A stretch of DNA of 35,433 bases from Roseateles sp. (GTDB lineage Bacteria; Pseudomonadota; Gammaproteobacteria; Burkholderiales; Burkholderiaceae_C), in the NCBI RefSeq assembly GCF_019237615.1, contig NZ_JAFAGT010000077.1:1-35433 (forward strand), read 5' to 3'. Below the pieces are notes generated by a model that worked only from the letters and a program-made list of their open reading frames with translations, did no database searches and had not been told where the DNA came from. A program made the position numbers and the translations under genes. Below are positions 26,032 to 33,192 of the stretch, in pieces (the first letter of the stretch is position 1; each line of letters opens with the position of its first letter).

Positions 26032-26993
26032 TTGCCGCCCGCCTTCAGCCGCTCGGCAAAGCCGGCCTCACCGGGGCCGGGCGGCCGGGCGCTGCGGCCG
26101 AACAGCAGGCTCTGCGGCTGGTCACCGAGTTCGTTGGCGGCGCGCTCGACGCTGCGGCTCGCCGCCGCGATGTCGGTCAGCACGGGGCGGGTGCGCGGCG
26201 GCGTGTCGCCCACCAGCGCGAGTTCGAGGTTGCGGCTGGTGGCCTGCACCTGGGCGGCGGCGGCGTCCAGGCGATCCAGCAGGGCGGCGCGCGACTTCAG
26301 TTCCTGGGCCAGTTGCTGGCCGTCGGCTGCCAGTGCCTCGATGCGGCGCAGCGCGGCGTCGGCACGCTGGGTGGCGGTATCGGCATCCTTCAGCAGGGCC
26401 GGTAGTCCGCGGGCGCCGGGCTGCAGTGCAGCCATCAGCCGGCTGGTGTCGCCAGCGGCCTGCTGCAGGCCGGCCAGCGTGTGGCCGAGCTGGACGCGGT
26501 TGTCGTCGCTGAGCAGAGCGTTCAGGCGCGTGGCCACCTCGGCGAAGCCGGCGACGAGGCCTGGGCCGCTCTGGGCCAGGCGGTCCAGCAGCGTGGGTCG
26601 CAGCTGGAGGCGGGCGCCAGGCGCGGCGCGCTGCAGCGGCGCACTGGCATCGGCCTCCTCCAGCCCGACGAAGGACAGGCCGGTGACGCCCTGCAGGCCC
26701 AGCTGGGCATAGGTGCCGGTGGACACAGGCGCGGCCGCGTCGACGGCGATGCCGACGAGGATCTGGCGCGGATCGGCGGGGTCGAAGGCGATGCTCTCGA
26801 CATGGCCTACGTCGACGCCGCGCAGCTTGACCGGCGCCTTCAGGTTCAGCCCGGCAACGCCGCTGCGCGAGACGACGGTGTAGTGCACGCGCTCGGTGTG
26901 GTCGCCCTGGAACCAGGCGACGCTGGCGGCCAGCGCGAGGCCGAGCAGCAGCACGAACAGGCCGGCGGCGATGGCGTGGGCTTTGTTTTCCAT
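26028..26993 (-). CDS. MlaD-like MCE domain protein
   Basis: A 321-residue periplasmic protein held in the inner membrane by an N-terminal helix (AHAIAAGLFVLLLGLALAAS). The MCE domain (about 38-118) reads HYTVVSRSGVAGLNLKAPVK, LRGVDVGHVESIAFDP and AQLGLQGVTGLSFVGLEEA. A helical tail of about 200 residues with many Ala, Leu and Arg follows, long enough to form a coiled-coil needle or tube extension. MCE proteins form hexameric rings that shuttle phospholipids between membranes. It begins 8 bases after the ATPase gene. Confidence 0.93.
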   Translation of the reverse strand: MENKAHAIAAGLFVLLLGLALAASVAWFQGDHTERVHYTVVSRSGVAGLNLKAPVKLRGVDVGHVESIAFDPADPRQILVGIAVDAAAPVSTGTYAQLGLQGVTGLSFVGLEEADASAPLQRAAPGARLQLRPTLLDRLAQSGPGLVAGFAEVATRLNALLSDDNRVQLGHTLAGLQQAAGDTSRLMAALQPGARGLPALLKDADTATQRADAALRRIEALAADGQQLAQELKSRAALLDRLDAAAAQVQATSRNLELALVGDTPPRTRPVLTDIAAASRSVERAANELGDQPQSLLFGRSARPPGPGEAGFAERLKAGGK

Positions 26994-27001
26994 GCGGGAT
27001 C

Positions 27002-27853
27002 TCAGTGGGCGGGTTCTTCCTCGCACAGCACGGCCGGCACGCCGCCGTCGTCGCTGGTGTCGTCCAGACTGAGGCGGAAGCGCCTCACGTCCTCCTCGGC
27101 GCAGCGCTCCAGGTGGCCGAGGAAGAAGTTGCGCACGAAGGGATGGGGCAGGCGGGCGACCTCGGCCAGCGGACCACTGGCGATGATGTGCTGGTCGGCC
27201 AGCACGGCGACGCGGTCGACGACGGCGAACAGGGTGTCGACGTCGTGGGTGACCATGACGACGGTCAGGCCCAGCTCCTGGCGCAGCCGGCGCAGCAGCT
27301 TGACGAACTGCTTGCTGCTGTCCGGATCCAGGCCGGCGGTGGGTTCGTCCAGGAAGAGCAGCTGCGGGTCGAGGATGAGGGCGCGCGCCAGCGACACGCG
27401 CTTGACCATGCCGCCCGAGAGCTCCGCCGGGCGCTTCAGCGCGTCCTCGGGCTTGAGGCCCACCTGGGCCAGCTTGAGCATGACCAGCGGCTTCACCAGG
27501 TCCGGCGGCACGCTCTTGAGCTCGCGCAACGGCAGCGCGACGTTGTCGAACACGTTCAGCGCCGAGAACAGCGCGCCGTTCTGGAACAGCACGCCCCAGC
27601 GGTAGCGCACGCGCTCCAGGTCGCGCGCGGCGCAGCGGCCCAGCGGGTGGCCGAAGATCTTCACGCTGCCAGCCTGCGGCACCTCCAGGCCCAGCAGCAG
27701 GCGAAGCAGCGTCGTCTTGCCCGAGCCCGAGCCGCCGATCAGGGCGACGACCTCGCCGCGGTGGACGGTGAGGTTGAGGTCGCGATGGATGACATGGCCG
27801 CCATAGGCGGTCGTCACGTTGTCGACCTCGATGATGGCTTCAGGGTGCGCCAT
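27002..27853 (-). CDS. ABC transporter ATP-binding protein, MlaF-like
   Basis: A 283-residue ATPase with every ABC motif: Walker [10 protein letters not shown] (about 40-48), Q-loop region [23 protein letters not shown], signature [15 protein letters not shown], Walker [20 protein letters not shown] and the H-loop VTHDVDTL. The [16 protein letters not shown] segment and the Met-Val-Lys-Arg after LSGG are typical of the MlaF group. It drives lipid movement with the permease encoded 3 bases upstream. Its C-terminal ~35 residues are acidic (DDTSDDGG) and resemble the regulatory tail of MlaF that reaches across the dimer. Confidence 0.94.
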   Translation of the reverse strand: MAHPEAIIEVDNVTTAYGGHVIHRDLNLTVHRGEVVALIGGSGSGKTTLLRLLLGLEVPQAGSVKIFGHPLGRCAARDLERVRYRWGVLFQNGALFSALNVFDNVALPLRELKSVPPDLVKPLVMLKLAQVGLKPEDALKRPAELSGGMVKRVSLARALILDPQLLFLDEPTAGLDPDSSKQFVKLLRRLRQELGLTVVMVTHDVDTLFAVVDRVAVLADQHIIASGPLAEVARLPHPFVRNFFLGHLERCAEEDVRRFRLSLDDTSDDGGVPAVLCEEEPAH

Positions 27854-27856
27854 GGC

Positions 27857-29029
27857 TCAGATGCCCACGTCGGAGAACAGTACGGCGAACACCGCGTCGA
27901 CGACGATCACCAGCGTGATGGCCGTGACGACCGATTGCGTGACGCTCTGGCCCAGGCTCTCGGTGTTGGGCTTCACGCGCAGGCCGAAATGGCTGGCCAG
28001 CAGCGCGATGAGGCCGCCGAAGAGGACGGACTTGGTCCAGCCCAGCCACAGGTTGGCCGGCTCGACGACGCTGGGCAGCGTGCGCAGGAATGTGGCCGGG
28101 TCCAGCCCCAGCTGGGCGCCGGCCGCTGCCATGCCGCCCAGCAGCATCAGTGCGCTGGTCCACAGCGCCACCAGCGGCAGCGACACGGCCAGCGCCAGCA
28201 CCTTGGGCAGTACCAGCCGCACGGTGTGCGAGATGCCCATGACGGAGAGCGCGTCCAGCTCCTGCGTGACGCGCATGACGCCGATCTGCGCCGTCATCGC
28301 CGAGCCCGAGCGGCCGGCCACGATGATGGCGGCCAGCAGCGGCCCCAGCTCGCGCACCACTGCCAGGCCGAGGATGTTGATGACGAAGATGTCGGCGCCA
28401 TAGGTCTTGAGCTGGCGCGAGATCAGGTAGGACAGCGTCAACCCGACGAGAAATCCCACCAGGGCCGTGATGGGCAGGGCCTGGGCGCCGGTGCGGAAGA
28501 CGTTGGCCGAGATCTCGCGCCAGCCGATCAGCGCGGGCTGGCGCAGCACCTGGATGAAGTCCAGCAGCAGGCGGCCGATCAGGGCGACGATGTCCACGCC
28601 GTGGCCCATGAAGTCCAGCAGCCGCAGGCCGGCCCGCTCCAACCCCGGCCCCAGGCTGCGCCTGTAGCGGGGTAGGGCGGCGGGCTGTGCGAACTGGGCG
28701 AACAGCATCACATGCTCGGGCAGCCACAGCAGCCGCGGCGGCGGCTTGCGGCCCCAGCCCTGCCACAGCGTCAACGCGCCGGCACTGTCCAGGCGACGCA
28801 GGGAGCGCAGGTCCCACAGCGCGTCCGGCGCCGCGGCCACGGCGGCTGCCACGCGCTCGCGGAACTCGGCGTAGCGCTCACGCAGCGCCAGCACCGTCCA
28901 GTCACCGCTGACACGCCATTCCGGCGCGCCCGCCTCGCCGCCGGCCAGCAGCTGCGGCGCGGCGTCGGGCGATTCCGCGCCCCAGGCCGGGATCCGGGTG
29001 TCCAGGGGCAGGGCGGCTGCGTCGCTCAT
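27857..29029 (-). CDS. MlaE-like ABC permease with N-terminal STAS-like domain
   Basis: A 390-residue inner-membrane protein, first gene of the operon. Residues ~30-115 (WRVSGDWTVLALRERYAEFR, then LWDLRSLRRLDSAGALTLWQ) look like a STAS domain fused to the permease; in canonical Mla that role is played by the separate MlaB. The MlaE core follows with about six membrane segments: VGFLVGLTLSYLISRQLKTY, the ELGPLLAAIIVAGRSGSAMTAQ motif, GVMRVTQELDALSVMGI and GLRVKPNTESLGQSVTQSVV. The fusion explains why no mlaB is present. ATG 29029 starts 159 bases from the divergent HDOD gene, leaving room for two promoters. Confidence 0.94.
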   Translation of the reverse strand: MSDAAALPLDTRIPAWGAESPDAAPQLLAGGEAGAPEWRVSGDWTVLALRERYAEFRERVAAAVAAAPDALWDLRSLRRLDSAGALTLWQGWGRKPPPRLLWLPEHVMLFAQFAQPAALPRYRRSLGPGLERAGLRLLDFMGHGVDIVALIGRLLLDFIQVLRQPALIGWREISANVFRTGAQALPITALVGFLVGLTLSYLISRQLKTYGADIFVINILGLAVVRELGPLLAAIIVAGRSGSAMTAQIGVMRVTQELDALSVMGISHTVRLVLPKVLALAVSLPLVALWTSALMLLGGMAAAGAQLGLDPATFLRTLPSVVEPANLWLGWTKSVLFGGLIALLASHFGLRVKPNTESLGQSVTQSVVTAITLVIVVDAVFAVLFSDVGI

Positions 29030-29188
29030 GGTCGCAACGATAGCGCGCCTGGACGCCCTCGGCGCGAACCCTGCCCACCACCCCGGATTCGATGCGTGAA
29101 TCGGGGCGGGCCGGCGCAGGTGGAGCGGGTGCGACGTTGCCCAGGGCCGATCTATTAGCATTGCGCATCCCTCGCGAGGCCCCCCGCC

Positions 29189-30010
29189 ATGAAGCTCGAA
29201 GACATTCTCGCCACCGATGCATTGATCCCCTCATTGCCGGAGGCGGTCGACCAGATCCTCGCGGAACTCCAGAACGACGAGCCCGACCTGCGTCGAGTCA
29301 ACCAGCTGCTGTCCGGCGAGGTCGGGCTGACGGTTCGCATCCTGCGGCTGGTGAACTCCGCGCGCTACGCGACGGGTGGCGAGCGCATCGCCACCGTCGA
29401 AGCGGCTACGGCCATCCTGGGGCTGGATGCCACGCGGCAACTGGTCCAGGCGGCGGCCGTGGGCGGTGCCTTCAAGGGCGTGCCCGGCGTGGATATGACC
29501 GATTTCTGGCGCCACAGCCTGGATGTCGCGAAGATCTCGCAGTCCCTGGCCGAGGAGCTGAGGCTGGACAAGGGGGTGTCGTTCACCGCCGGGCTGCTGC
29601 ACGGCGTGGGCGACCTGATCCTGAAGATGGCGATGCCCGACCGCGCCAGCCTGCAGCCGGGCTTTGCCGCCGATGACGGCCGTTATGAGGCCCAGCTCGC
29701 CGAGCTGGGTTATGCCTACCCGGAGGTCGGCGCGGCCTTCGCTTCGCGCTGGCGCTTTCCGGACAGGATCGTCGAGTCCATCCGCTTCCAGTGCGAGCCG
29801 CAGGAGGGCGAGGAGAAGATGTATTCCAGCCTGCTGTACCTGTCGTGCTGGAGCGCGCGCGCGCACGAGCTGGACATCGAGGGCACCGCGCTGCTCGACA
29901 CCTTCCCGCATGGCGTGGCCCGGACGGTCGGGCTGACCGACACCGACCGGCTGTGCGATGACCAGGTCATCGCATGGACGCCGGTCGACGAGGCGCGCGA
30001 CTTTTCCTGA
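29189..30010 (+). CDS. HDOD domain-containing protein
   Basis: A 273-residue cytoplasmic protein made almost entirely of an HDOD domain (about 10-205): IPSLPEAVDQILAELQNDEP, VNQLLSGEVGLTVRILRLVN, SARYATGGERIATVEAATAI, DFWRHSLDVAKISQSLAEEL and FTAGLLHGVGDLILKMAMP. HDOD proteins are HD-like folds, usually without full catalytic metal ligands, that act as scaffolds in signalling (motility, cyclic-di-GMP, stress). No partner domain (GGDEF, EAL or kinase) is fused. GAGG lies 9 bases before the ATG. It is a single-gene unit divergent from the lipid-transport operon. Confidence 0.92.
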   Translation: MKLEDILATDALIPSLPEAVDQILAELQNDEPDLRRVNQLLSGEVGLTVRILRLVNSARYATGGERIATVEAATAILGLDATRQLVQAAAVGGAFKGVPGVDMTDFWRHSLDVAKISQSLAEELRLDKGVSFTAGLLHGVGDLILKMAMPDRASLQPGFAADDGRYEAQLAELGYAYPEVGAAFASRWRFPDRIVESIRFQCEPQEGEEKMYSSLLYLSCWSARAHELDIEGTALLDTFPHGVARTVGLTDTDRLCDDQVIAWTPVDEARDFS

Positions 30011-30113
30011 ACCGGCGGACGGCGGAGTAGGCGAGCCAGGCGGGCGGCGCCCGCCCGGCGTGATGGACACGCGTCGGACGCCGCCGCCGGAGCGCCTCGC
30101 TGCCGCGGCGCCG

Positions 30114-30809
30114 TCAGCGCGCGATGGCCGCGGCGGCCTTCTGGATCAGCGCGGCGACCGCCTCCGGTTGCGAGACGTAGACCGCATGGCTGCCAGGCAC
30201 CTCGACGACCGAGGAGCCCGCGCGCTGCGACATCGCGCGCTGCGCCGCCGGCGGGATCATCTTGTCGTCCTTGGCGACGAGGTACCAGCTGGGCTTGTTC
30301 TTCCATGAGGCCTGCGACACGGCGCCGCCCAGGGCCGCCACTCCCCAGGGCACCTGGGACGCCGCCATGAAGGCCGCCTTCTGCTCGCCGACGTCGGCGG
30401 CGAACGACGCGGCGAACTTCGATGAGTCCAGCAGCAGGAAGCCGTCCTTCGGCGGCAGGATGGGCGGCACCGGCGCGCCCGGGACGGGGTTCTTGATCAG
30501 CGACTCGACGGACTCGCCCTGGTCCGGCGCGAAGGCGGCGATGTAGACCAGGCCCTTGACCTTGGGGTCGTTGCCGGCCTCGGTCGTGATGACCCCGCCG
30601 TACGAATGTCCCACCAGCAGGACGGGCCCCTTCTGCTCGGCGACGAGCCGGCGCACATAGGCCACGTCGTCGCTCAGCGAGGTCGTCGGGTGCTGCGCGA
30701 TGCTGACCGAGTAGCCGTCCTTCTTGAGGATGTTGTAGACCGGCTCCCAGCCGGAGCCGTCGACGAAGCCGCCGTGGATCAGGATGATGCTCAGTGCGAT
30801 GCTGTTCAT
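30114..30809 (-). CDS. Alpha/beta hydrolase
   Basis: A 231-residue alpha/beta hydrolase. It has an oxyanion HGG near the N-terminus (IILIHGGFVDGSGWEPVYN), the nucleophile elbow VGHSYGG with Ser69, an acid in the LVAKDDKMIPP strand, and the catalytic His in VPGSHAVYVSQP. Relatives are esterase-like enzymes annotated from haloalkane dehalogenase or pyrethroid hydrolase similarity; the substrate is unknown. No signal peptide is seen, although many homologues carry one, so a different start is possible but none with a ribosome site was found. GAGAG lies 6-10 bases before the ATG. A palindromic promoter 330 bases upstream may control it. Confidence 0.9.
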   Translation of the reverse strand: MNSIALSIILIHGGFVDGSGWEPVYNILKKDGYSVSIAQHPTTSLSDDVAYVRRLVAEQKGPVLLVGHSYGGVITTEAGNDPKVKGLVYIAAFAPDQGESVESLIKNPVPGAPVPPILPPKDGFLLLDSSKFAASFAADVGEQKAAFMAASQVPWGVAALGGAVSQASWKNKPSWYLVAKDDKMIPPAAQRAMSQRAGSSVVEVPGSHAVYVSQPEAVAALIQKAAAAIAR

Positions 30810-31005
30810 AATGTGCTCTCTTTCAACGGTGGTCGCGGAACGTGGGTGACGAGGTTGGCCGATGCCGGAGATCACCGCGCATGCGGCGGCCGAACCGGTC
30901 GAGGCTCGAGATCTCTCCCGACGCCCGATCCGGCGCAAACCATGCACTTGCGATGGCAGCCAAGCCGTCACCCGGGACGCCCGACTGCAAAGGAAAACGA
31001 TGCGC

Positions 31006-31113
31006 TCAGCGGAGGACGTGAGCCGACGGGGCGGGTGCCGCGCCGCCGTCCCCGGACGGCGACCGAAGCGTCGTGTCGGGTGTCGCCTCTTGCTCGATGT
31101 GGACGATCTTCAT
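31006..31113 (-). CDS. Short reading frame (35 aa) behind a strong ribosome site; truncated or leader gene
   Basis: ATG at 31113 is preceded by CCAGGGAGGTCGCTC, a strong Shine-Dalgarno at good spacing, and by a TATAAA-like -10 about 24 bases upstream. The peptide starts MKIVHIEQEATPDTTLRSPS and ends at 31006. The convincing start signals and the unconvincing Ala/Pro-rich tail suggest the 5' end of a gene whose remainder was lost by a frameshift or deletion. It could also be a leader ORF for the hydrolase gene 196 bases downstream. Confidence 0.4.
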   Translation of the reverse strand: MKIVHIEQEATPDTTLRSPSGDGGAAPAPSAHVLR

Positions 31114-31136
31114 GAGCGACCTCCCTGGAAGGATGC

Positions 31137-31160
31137 TTTATATGTCAACTACGTCGACAT
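31137..31160 (-). promoter_or_regulatory. Palindromic operator with -10-like element upstream of the short ORF
   Basis: ATGTCAACTACGTCGACAT (31142-31160) is an imperfect 19-bp palindrome: ATGTC and AC on the left are mirrored by GT and GACAT on the right. On the minus strand it is followed immediately by TATAAA (31142-31137), a likely -10. The palindrome thus fills the spacer between -35 and -10, the usual place for a MarR- or TetR-type repressor. The regulator is not encoded in the window. Confidence 0.45.
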
Positions 31161-31549
31161 GAATTTAGGCGCTGATGATTTAGGTATCAAACAAATATTG
31201 ACCCCTAGAAATGCATGGTCGTTGGCAAGCGACGTCGGCGCTGATGTTTCGTTAGCAGAAACAGAGATGCTGGGCACGATCGGGCCGTCCCGGTGGAGGG
31301 CTAACGTTTTCGAACCAGGGGCCTACGGATTAACGGTCAGGGTCGCACCGTCGCGTAAGGCCAAGTCCACAGGCCTTTGGCGGGCTCTCTTCTTGGGGGG
31401 GGCTGTCGATTGCTTTGACAGTTAGTTCGTTGTCACTCCTGGCGTGAAATGCAAGTCCTTGTCCCTAATGAGAAATTCGTATTCGGCATGAACATTGCTG
31501 TCGCTGCTGACGTCGTTTGACGGCATCTCAACCAGTCAGGGAGATCGAC
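31161..31549. other. AT-richer gene-free stretch before the PEP-CTERM gene
   Basis: Visibly less GC-rich than the rest of the window (for example ATGAATTTAGG and CAAACAAATATTGACC). No protein-coding gene with start signals is seen. A tRNA-Asn-like fragment lies at 31311-31337. Confidence 0.5.
31311..31337 (-). pseudogene. tRNA-Asn-like fragment (T-arm to anticodon arm)
   Basis: Twenty-five of 27 bases match the intact tRNA-Asn genes at 32951 and 33081, covering part of the T-arm, the variable loop and the anticodon arm including the GTT anticodon (CGAACCAGGG then CCTACGGATTAAC). The two differences are A-to-G on the forward strand. The acceptor and D-arm sides are not recognisable. It lies in the same orientation as the intact genes and 1.6 kb beyond their 3' side. 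Confidence 0.7.
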
Positions 31550-32101
31550 ATGGGTGTTCTTCGTCAATTGGGCCTCGGCTCGGTGGTTGCATCGCTGGCG
31601 ATGCTGGCCTCGTCGGCTCAGGCCGACATCGTGACGTTTGATGACGTAGCTAATCACACGGGCGCGCCTTTCGAGTCTGGCGGACTGCGGTTCGAGAGCC
31701 CCGGTAGCACCTACGTCTGGAGCGGAGATGGTGTCCATTCGGACAACGGCACGCTGAGCCTGATTTCCGGTATTGGCGCGTCGTTCACGATCACGAAGGT
31801 CGGCGGGGGCATGTTTTCCATCGATCAGTTTGATGCAGGCCTGAGTTGGTACACCCTGGGAACCACTGGGGAGATCACTGTCGATGGCGATTTGCTCACC
31901 CTGACCGGTAACTATCAGACCTTCGCCCTGACAACCCTCCAGAACGTTTCGTCGGTGACGGTGAGGTTCACGTTGGGGGATGGCTATTTCGCCATGGACA
32001 ACATCGTCTGGCATGACGCCGGGGCCTTGCCTGAGCCGGCGTCGTTCGCCCTTGTGGGGTTGGCTTTGCTCGCTACCGGCGTCGCCCGCCGCCGTCGCTG
32101 A
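31550..32101 (+). CDS. PEP-CTERM sorting domain-containing protein
   Basis: A 183-residue exported protein. Signal peptide about 1-25 (MGVLRQLGLGSVVASLAM, ending SSAQA-D). The mature part is beta-rich (VTFDDVANHTGAPFESGGLR, then FSIDQFDAGLSWYTLG and VRFTLGDGYFAMDNIVW), like small extracellular proteins that carry a choice-of-anchor-type fold. The C-terminus is a PEP-CTERM signal: LPEPASFALVGLALLATG followed by a basic RRRR end. EpsH/XrtA-type exosortases recognise such tails and process the protein during export with exopolysaccharide; no exosortase is present here. AGGGAG lies 8-9 bases upstream. Its base composition is less GC-rich than the flanking genes. Confidence 0.9.
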   Translation: MGVLRQLGLGSVVASLAMLASSAQADIVTFDDVANHTGAPFESGGLRFESPGSTYVWSGDGVHSDNGTLSLISGIGASFTITKVGGGMFSIDQFDAGLSWYTLGTTGEITVDGDLLTLTGNYQTFALTTLQNVSSVTVRFTLGDGYFAMDNIVWHDAGALPEPASFALVGLALLATGVARRRR

Positions 32102-32347
32102 AAGTCTCCGCGGCTCGTGTGGCCGCCGATTTCGAGAAGAACGTCCCGGTGAGGATTGCTGGGGTATTTTTCCAGCCGGGGCTGGGCGCGTTCAGCGTAC
32201 TTGACGCGGCGTCTGCACCAGCCGAGCGAAGCTTGCAAACGCGCCCGTCGTGCAGGCGCACCGGCCGTCGCTCGGACAGGCGCATGCGTAGCCGGCGGTA
32301 CTGGTAAGAAAGGAGCCTCATCCGCGAGCGCGATTGAGGCTTCGATT

Positions 32348-32415
32348 TGCCTCCACGACTTAGGCTCGAACCAGGGGGGCTACGGATTAGCAGTCCGACG
32401 TCGTCGCGCTCAGCC
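32348..32415 (-). pseudogene. Degenerate near-full-length tRNA-Asn copy
   Basis: The forward sequence aligns with the intact tRNA-Asn genes from the CCA end through the T-arm and anticodon arm (GGCTCGAACCAGGG, CTACGGATTAGCAGTCCG) and weakly into the D-arm (GCGCTCAG). It has about one mismatch per six bases and one inserted base in the variable region. The flank GAGGCTTCGATT before it resembles GAGGCTTGATT before the intact gene at 32951, so the duplication included flanking DNA. Acceptor pairing is destroyed, so it is not a functional tRNA. Confidence 0.7.
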
Positions 32416-32470
32416 TGAAGCAGACCCCACGCATGCTGGGGTAAGCCTCACCCGTCCGAGCAGACTGAGT

Positions 32471-32492
32471 TGGGCTCGAGCCAGGGGCCTGC
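32471..32492 (-). pseudogene. tRNA-Asn-like T-arm fragment
   Basis: TGGGCTCGAGCCAGGGGCCT and the next two bases match the tRNA-Asn 3' half at 19 of 22 positions; all three differences are A-to-G on the forward strand. The anticodon arm beyond it is lost. It is the third relic on the 3' side of the intact pair. Confidence 0.5.
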
Positions 32493-32545
32493 AGGGCAGG
32501 TCAGCAGGCCCTCAGTCCGAACGATGCGTCCAGTGCCGACGGCGG

Positions 32546-32890
32546 TCACGCCTTCTTCACGAACTCCGACTTCAGCCCCATCGCCCCAATCCCGTCGATC
32601 TTGCAATCGATGTCGTGGTCGCCGTCAGTCAGGCGGATGTTCTTGACCTTGGTGCCGACCTTGACGACCAGCGACGAGCCCTTGATCTTGAGGTCCTTGA
32701 TGACGGTCACGGTGTCACCGTCCTGGAGCACATTGCCCACGGCGTCTTTGACAACGCGCGCCTCGTCGGTCGCCGCGGGGCCCGAATCTTGGGCCGACCA
32801 CTCATGGCCGCACTCCGGGCAGATGAGCATCGCGCCGTCTTCGTAGGTGTAGGCCGATTGACATCGGGGGCAGGCGGGCAGGGTAGACAT
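32546..32890 (-). CDS. yjdM: Zinc ribbon protein YjdM/PhnA family
   Basis: A 114-residue protein of the PhnA (YjdM) family. The N-terminal zinc ribbon has two CxxC pairs ([21 protein letters not shown]). The conserved C-terminal PhnA domain follows: [20 protein letters not shown], then [20 protein letters not shown] and [19 protein letters not shown]. Despite the old name, the E. coli protein is not needed for phosphonate use, and its role is unknown. GGAAAG lies 5-10 bases before the ATG at 32890. It stands alone between the tRNA-Asn genes and their relics. Confidence 0.95.
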   Translation of the reverse strand: MSTLPACPRCQSAYTYEDGAMLICPECGHEWSAQDSGPAATDEARVVKDAVGNVLQDGDTVTVIKDLKIKGSSLVVKVGTKVKNIRLTDGDHDIDCKIDGIGAMGLKSEFVKKA

Positions 32891-32950
32891 AGCGGCTTTC
32901 CTTGGCGGCAAAGAAAAAGCCCCACAGGCTTGCGCTTGTGAGGCTTGATT

Positions 32951-33026
32951 TGGCTCCCCGACCTGGGCTCGAACCAGGGACCTACGGATTAACAGTCCGG
33001 CGCTCTACCGACTGAGCTATCGAGGA
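32951..33026 (-). tRNA. tRNA-Asn(GTT), copy 1
   Basis: A 76-base gene on the minus strand beginning TCCTCGATAGCTCAG and ending with an encoded CCA. The D-arm (GCTCAGTCGGTAGAGC), anticodon arm (CCGGACTGTTAATCCG, anticodon GTT), T-arm (CCTGGTTCGAGCCCAGG) and 7-bp acceptor stem (TCCTCGA, with one mismatch-tolerant pairing to TCGGGGA) are all present. The sequence closely follows E. coli tRNA-Asn. Confidence 0.97.
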
Positions 33027-33080
33027 ATGGTTTTGTATGTCGGCACGTCAAACGGTTGCGACGTGCGTCATGGGTTCTGT

Positions 33081-33156
33081 TGGCTCCCCGACCTGGGCTC
33101 GAACCAGGGACCTACGGATTAACAGTCCGGCGCTCTACCGACTGAGCTATCGAGGA
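33081..33156 (-). tRNA. tRNA-Asn(GTT), copy 2
   Basis: Identical over 76 bases to the copy at 32951-33026 and separated from it by a 54-base spacer with no similarity of its own. The two are probably transcribed together leftwards. CCA is encoded. It is the upstream member of the pair. Confidence 0.97.
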
Positions 33157-33192
33157 ACAGAGCCCGCCACTATAGCAGTTTTTTCAGAGGCG

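Noticed and set aside
30862-31425. 187-codon plus-strand frame in the gap before the PEP-CTERM gene
   Set aside because: It crosses a promoter-like region and a tRNA relic, lacks a ribosome site and has no recognisable domain.
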